In this document: positions 41,344-41,360 of the stretch, piece after piece
Layout of the letters: every line of letters starts with the position of its first letter
Numbering within the stretch: the stretch's first letter is position 1
Source: CAYJDR01 sp964368965
Lineage (GTDB): Bacteria; Chrysiogenota; Deferribacteres; Deferribacterales; Mucispirillaceae
Assembly (NCBI GenBank): GCA_964368965.1
Contig: CAYJDR010000019.1
Location: 1-41,360 of the forward strand
Direction: 5' to 3'
DNA: 41,360 nucleotides
Position numbers and translations under genes: made by a program
The notes under the pieces: model-generated
Database searches by the model: none
Told to the model about the DNA's origin: nothing
The model's input: only the letters and a program-made list of their open reading frames with translations

Positions 41344-41360
41344 AAAAACCTCCGTATAGT

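Noticed and set aside
1..41360. CRISPR arrays, rRNA, tRNA, insertion sequences or prophage
   Set aside because: I saw no regularly spaced repeats, no transposase or phage proteins and no conserved RNA gene sequences on either strand.

Overview
The window is AT-rich DNA from a Gram-negative bacterium. The evidence for two membranes is beta-barrel porins, a TonB receptor with its own ExbB/ExbD/TonB, signal-peptide multiheme cytochromes c and lipoproteins. Gene content (C4-dicarboxylate exchange, multiheme respiration, ferrous iron uptake, c-di-GMP signalling) points to an anaerobe or microaerophile with respiratory metabolism. From family resemblance alone I would guess Deferribacterota or a relative; this is an inference with no marker gene to prove it. 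No rRNA, tRNA, CRISPR array, insertion sequence or phage gene was seen.

Layout. 1-2356: two tandem paralogous porins, each with its own terminator. 2371-5353: a feo iron(II) operon (feoA, feoA, feoB and a 44-residue Cys-rich FeoB-associated protein) with a structured leader. 5362-6684 (-): a Dcu-type C4-dicarboxylate carrier. 6773-11721 (-): a respiratory cluster made of an octaheme cytochrome c resembling MccA/SirA sulfite reductase, a rhodanese/hexaheme/cytochrome b fusion and a small Sel1 protein with a Met/His-rich segment. 11966-12916 (-): a second Sel1 protein. 13135-17550 (+): a 1341-residue c-di-GMP protein with two GGDEF domains, one EAL and two GAF domains, followed by a small MoaE-like protein. 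17586-19749: a divergent MerR regulator and MATE efflux pump sharing a MerR-type promoter. 19781-20818 (-): threonine aldolase. 20984-21128 (+): a predicted structured small RNA. 21185-21751 (+): a TetR regulator. 21784-22347 (-): AhpC.

The most striking region is 22460-38010 (-), twelve genes that overlap or lie within about 20 bases of each other, running from one promoter to one terminator. In order of transcription they encode a TonB-dependent receptor, a three-gene ABC module (ATPase, membrane protein, DUF4857-like protein), ExbB, ExbD, TonB, a lipoprotein M16 zinc protease, and a complete YejA-YejB-YejE-YejF peptide importer. Together they form a plausible complete route for a peptide or small protein: outer-membrane uptake, energy supply, periplasmic cleavage, capture and inner-membrane import. 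The pairing of TonB receptor and M16 protease recalls the Pectobacterium Fus ferredoxin-import system and E. coli yddA-yddB-pqqL, but here it is joined to its own TonB motor and to a Yej importer. A large TPR lipoprotein (38092-41343) lies just upstream on the same strand behind its own terminator.
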